Shown here in pieces: positions 6,117 through 6,424 of a stretch of DNA of 6,424 nucleotides; the stretch's first letter is position 1; every line of letters starts with the position of its first letter. The DNA lies in assembly GCA_028868235.1 (NCBI GenBank), contig JAGWUW010000164.1, forward strand, positions 1 through 6,424, read 5' to 3'. Source of the DNA: Betaproteobacteria bacterium (lineage in GTDB: Bacteria; Pseudomonadota; Gammaproteobacteria; Burkholderiales; Rhodocyclaceae). The notes beneath the pieces are model-generated. The model made no database searches and had not been told where the DNA came from. It saw only the letters and a list, made by a program, of their open reading frames with translations. Both the position numbers and the translations under genes were made by a program.

Positions 6117-6132
6117 TGTGAATTTCATCACA
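6117..6132. promoter_or_regulatory. Crp/Vfr-type binding site TGTGA-N6-TCACA
   Basis: The core is a perfect match to the Crp-family consensus: TGTGA at 6117-6121, six bases ATTTCA, then TCACA at 6128-6132. Its centre (6124.5) is about 40-41 bp before the transcription start implied by the -10 candidate at 6153-6158, the class II activator position. Crp/Vfr recognition is established for this consensus in gamma-proteobacteria; use in this organism is inferred. Confidence 0.6.
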
Positions 6133-6152
6133 GACGATTTGCATGGCTTTGG

Positions 6153-6158
6153 CAGAAT
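6153..6158 (+). promoter_or_regulatory. Candidate -10 element of the small gene's promoter
   Basis: CAGAAT matches TATAAT at four of six positions and would start transcription near 6165, about 24 nt before the ATG. No good -35 is present, as expected for a class II Crp-dependent promoter. TAATAA at 6170-6175 is an alternative -10 that would put the Crp site near -57. Confidence 0.35.
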
Positions 6159-6188
6159 GAAACCTAATCTAATAAGAAAGCCACTGAC

Positions 6189-6389
6189 ATGTCCGCTACC
6201 CACTCCAAAATCCTGCGCTCGCAGCCAGCAAACGCCGCTATGGGTAAGATTGAGGCGCAGTCCGGGCGTGATGAAATGAGCGTATTCAACTTGCGCGAGA
6301 CGTTGAACGGAATTTCCGTCCGTGATGCCAATTTCAGCGAATTTCTGGCTGCCCTGCGCCAGCACGGCATGCGTCCTGCCAAAATCTGA
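6189..6389 (+). CDS. Small uncharacterised protein (66 aa), divergent from modBC
   Basis: I do not recognise a family. The ORF encodes 66 aa with an ATG at 6189 and a weak purine-rich ribosome site (AAGAAAG, 8 nt upstream). The protein is soluble and mixed in charge, with no signal peptide, membrane segment, cysteine or zinc motif. The N-terminal third is low in structure ([20 protein letters not shown]). Residues about 33-58 ([26 protein letters not shown]) look like two short amphipathic helices around a turn, and the tail ends HGMRPAKI. Support for coding comes from plausible codon use, the position after a Crp-type site and -10 candidate, and lack of a better gene here. Against it are the short length and an overlapping minus-strand open frame. 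It could be a small regulator or adaptor. Its proximity to modBC does not establish a link to molybdate. Confidence 0.55.
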   Translation: MSATHSKILRSQPANAAMGKIEAQSGRDEMSVFNLRETLNGISVRDANFSEFLAALRQHGMRPAKI

Positions 6390-6424
6390 ACGACTAGGCC
6401 GGTAGCGAGGCAAAACGCGAGGGA
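6390..6424. other. Right edge, no feature seen
   Basis: The last 35 bases follow the small gene's stop. No terminator hairpin, promoter or start of a further gene can be supported. Confidence 0.4.

Larger units (their letters stand above)
6009..6188. promoter_or_regulatory. Divergent intergenic region between modB and a small gene
   Basis: 180 bp without a convincing gene, separating leftward modB from a rightward 66-codon ORF. It contains a perfect Crp-type palindrome (annotated separately). A weak leftward -10 for modB could be TAAACT (complement of 6038-6043). No recognisable ModE box was found (paired TATATA-type arms around CGnTA), so molybdate-dependent repression is not evident from sequence. 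Confidence 0.5.

Noticed and set aside
6009..6188. ModE-binding box upstream of modB
   Set aside because: No paired TATATA-type arms with the expected spacing were found in the region.
6164..6382. 72-codon minus-strand frame opposite the small gene
   Set aside because: Almost fully overlaps the plus-strand ORF, lacks a ribosome site and promoter, and has an Arg-rich shadow-like composition. It cannot be fully excluded if the plus-strand ORF proves non-coding.
6009..6413. N-terminal extension of modB (open frame continues 135 codons upstream)
   Set aside because: The extension has no ModB features, crosses the Crp-type site and the divergent small gene, and ModB is full length from 6008.

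Overview
The window reads as ordinary high-GC chromosomal DNA from a Gram-negative proteobacterium. Short RBS-spaced or overlapping gene junctions, Sec signal peptides and the YceI/cytochrome b561, GlsB and ModBC families fit a beta-proteobacterium, perhaps near Rhodocyclaceae (Dechloromonas/Azonexus-like). That placement is an inference from protein flavour, not from a marker gene. No rRNA, tRNA, insertion sequence, CRISPR array or phage gene is visible.

Left part (1-2173, minus strand): a compact four-gene unit read right to left. It encodes a class III extradiol (DODA/YgiD-type) dioxygenase, a cytochrome b561 (4-bp ATGA overlap), a periplasmic YceI protein (27-bp gap) and a second YceI protein (27-bp gap) that runs off the left edge. 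A CrgA-like LysR regulator (2269-3156, plus) is divergent from it. Their 95-bp shared intergenic region holds two good dyad symmetries, one overlapping the regulator's own start codon. Together this looks like a LysR-controlled module joining cytoplasmic oxygen-dependent ring cleavage to a membrane di-haem cytochrome and two periplasmic isoprenoid/quinone-binding-type proteins. A role in quinone or superoxide handling is a plausible inference.

Middle (3305-4224, plus): a two-gene unit of a small GlsB/YeaQ-type membrane protein and an exported SIMPL (DUF541) protein, joined by a TAATG overlap. Both belong to families linked to envelope or stress physiology. A 7-bp inverted repeat lies just upstream of the first RBS.

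Right part (4261-6008, minus): modB-modC, the permease and ATPase of a molybdate ABC importer, joined by an ATGA overlap. No modA is present in the window. ModB carries Arg where the EAA loop normally has Gly. Divergent from modB is a small uncharacterised gene (6189-6389, plus; 66 aa). The 180-bp region between them contains a perfect TGTGA-N6-TCACA Crp/Vfr-type palindrome, placed about 40 bp upstream of the predicted start of transcription of the small gene.

The most interesting points are the dioxygenase/b561/tandem-YceI module with its candidate operators, and the Crp-type site in front of the unknown small gene next to the modA-less modBC pair.
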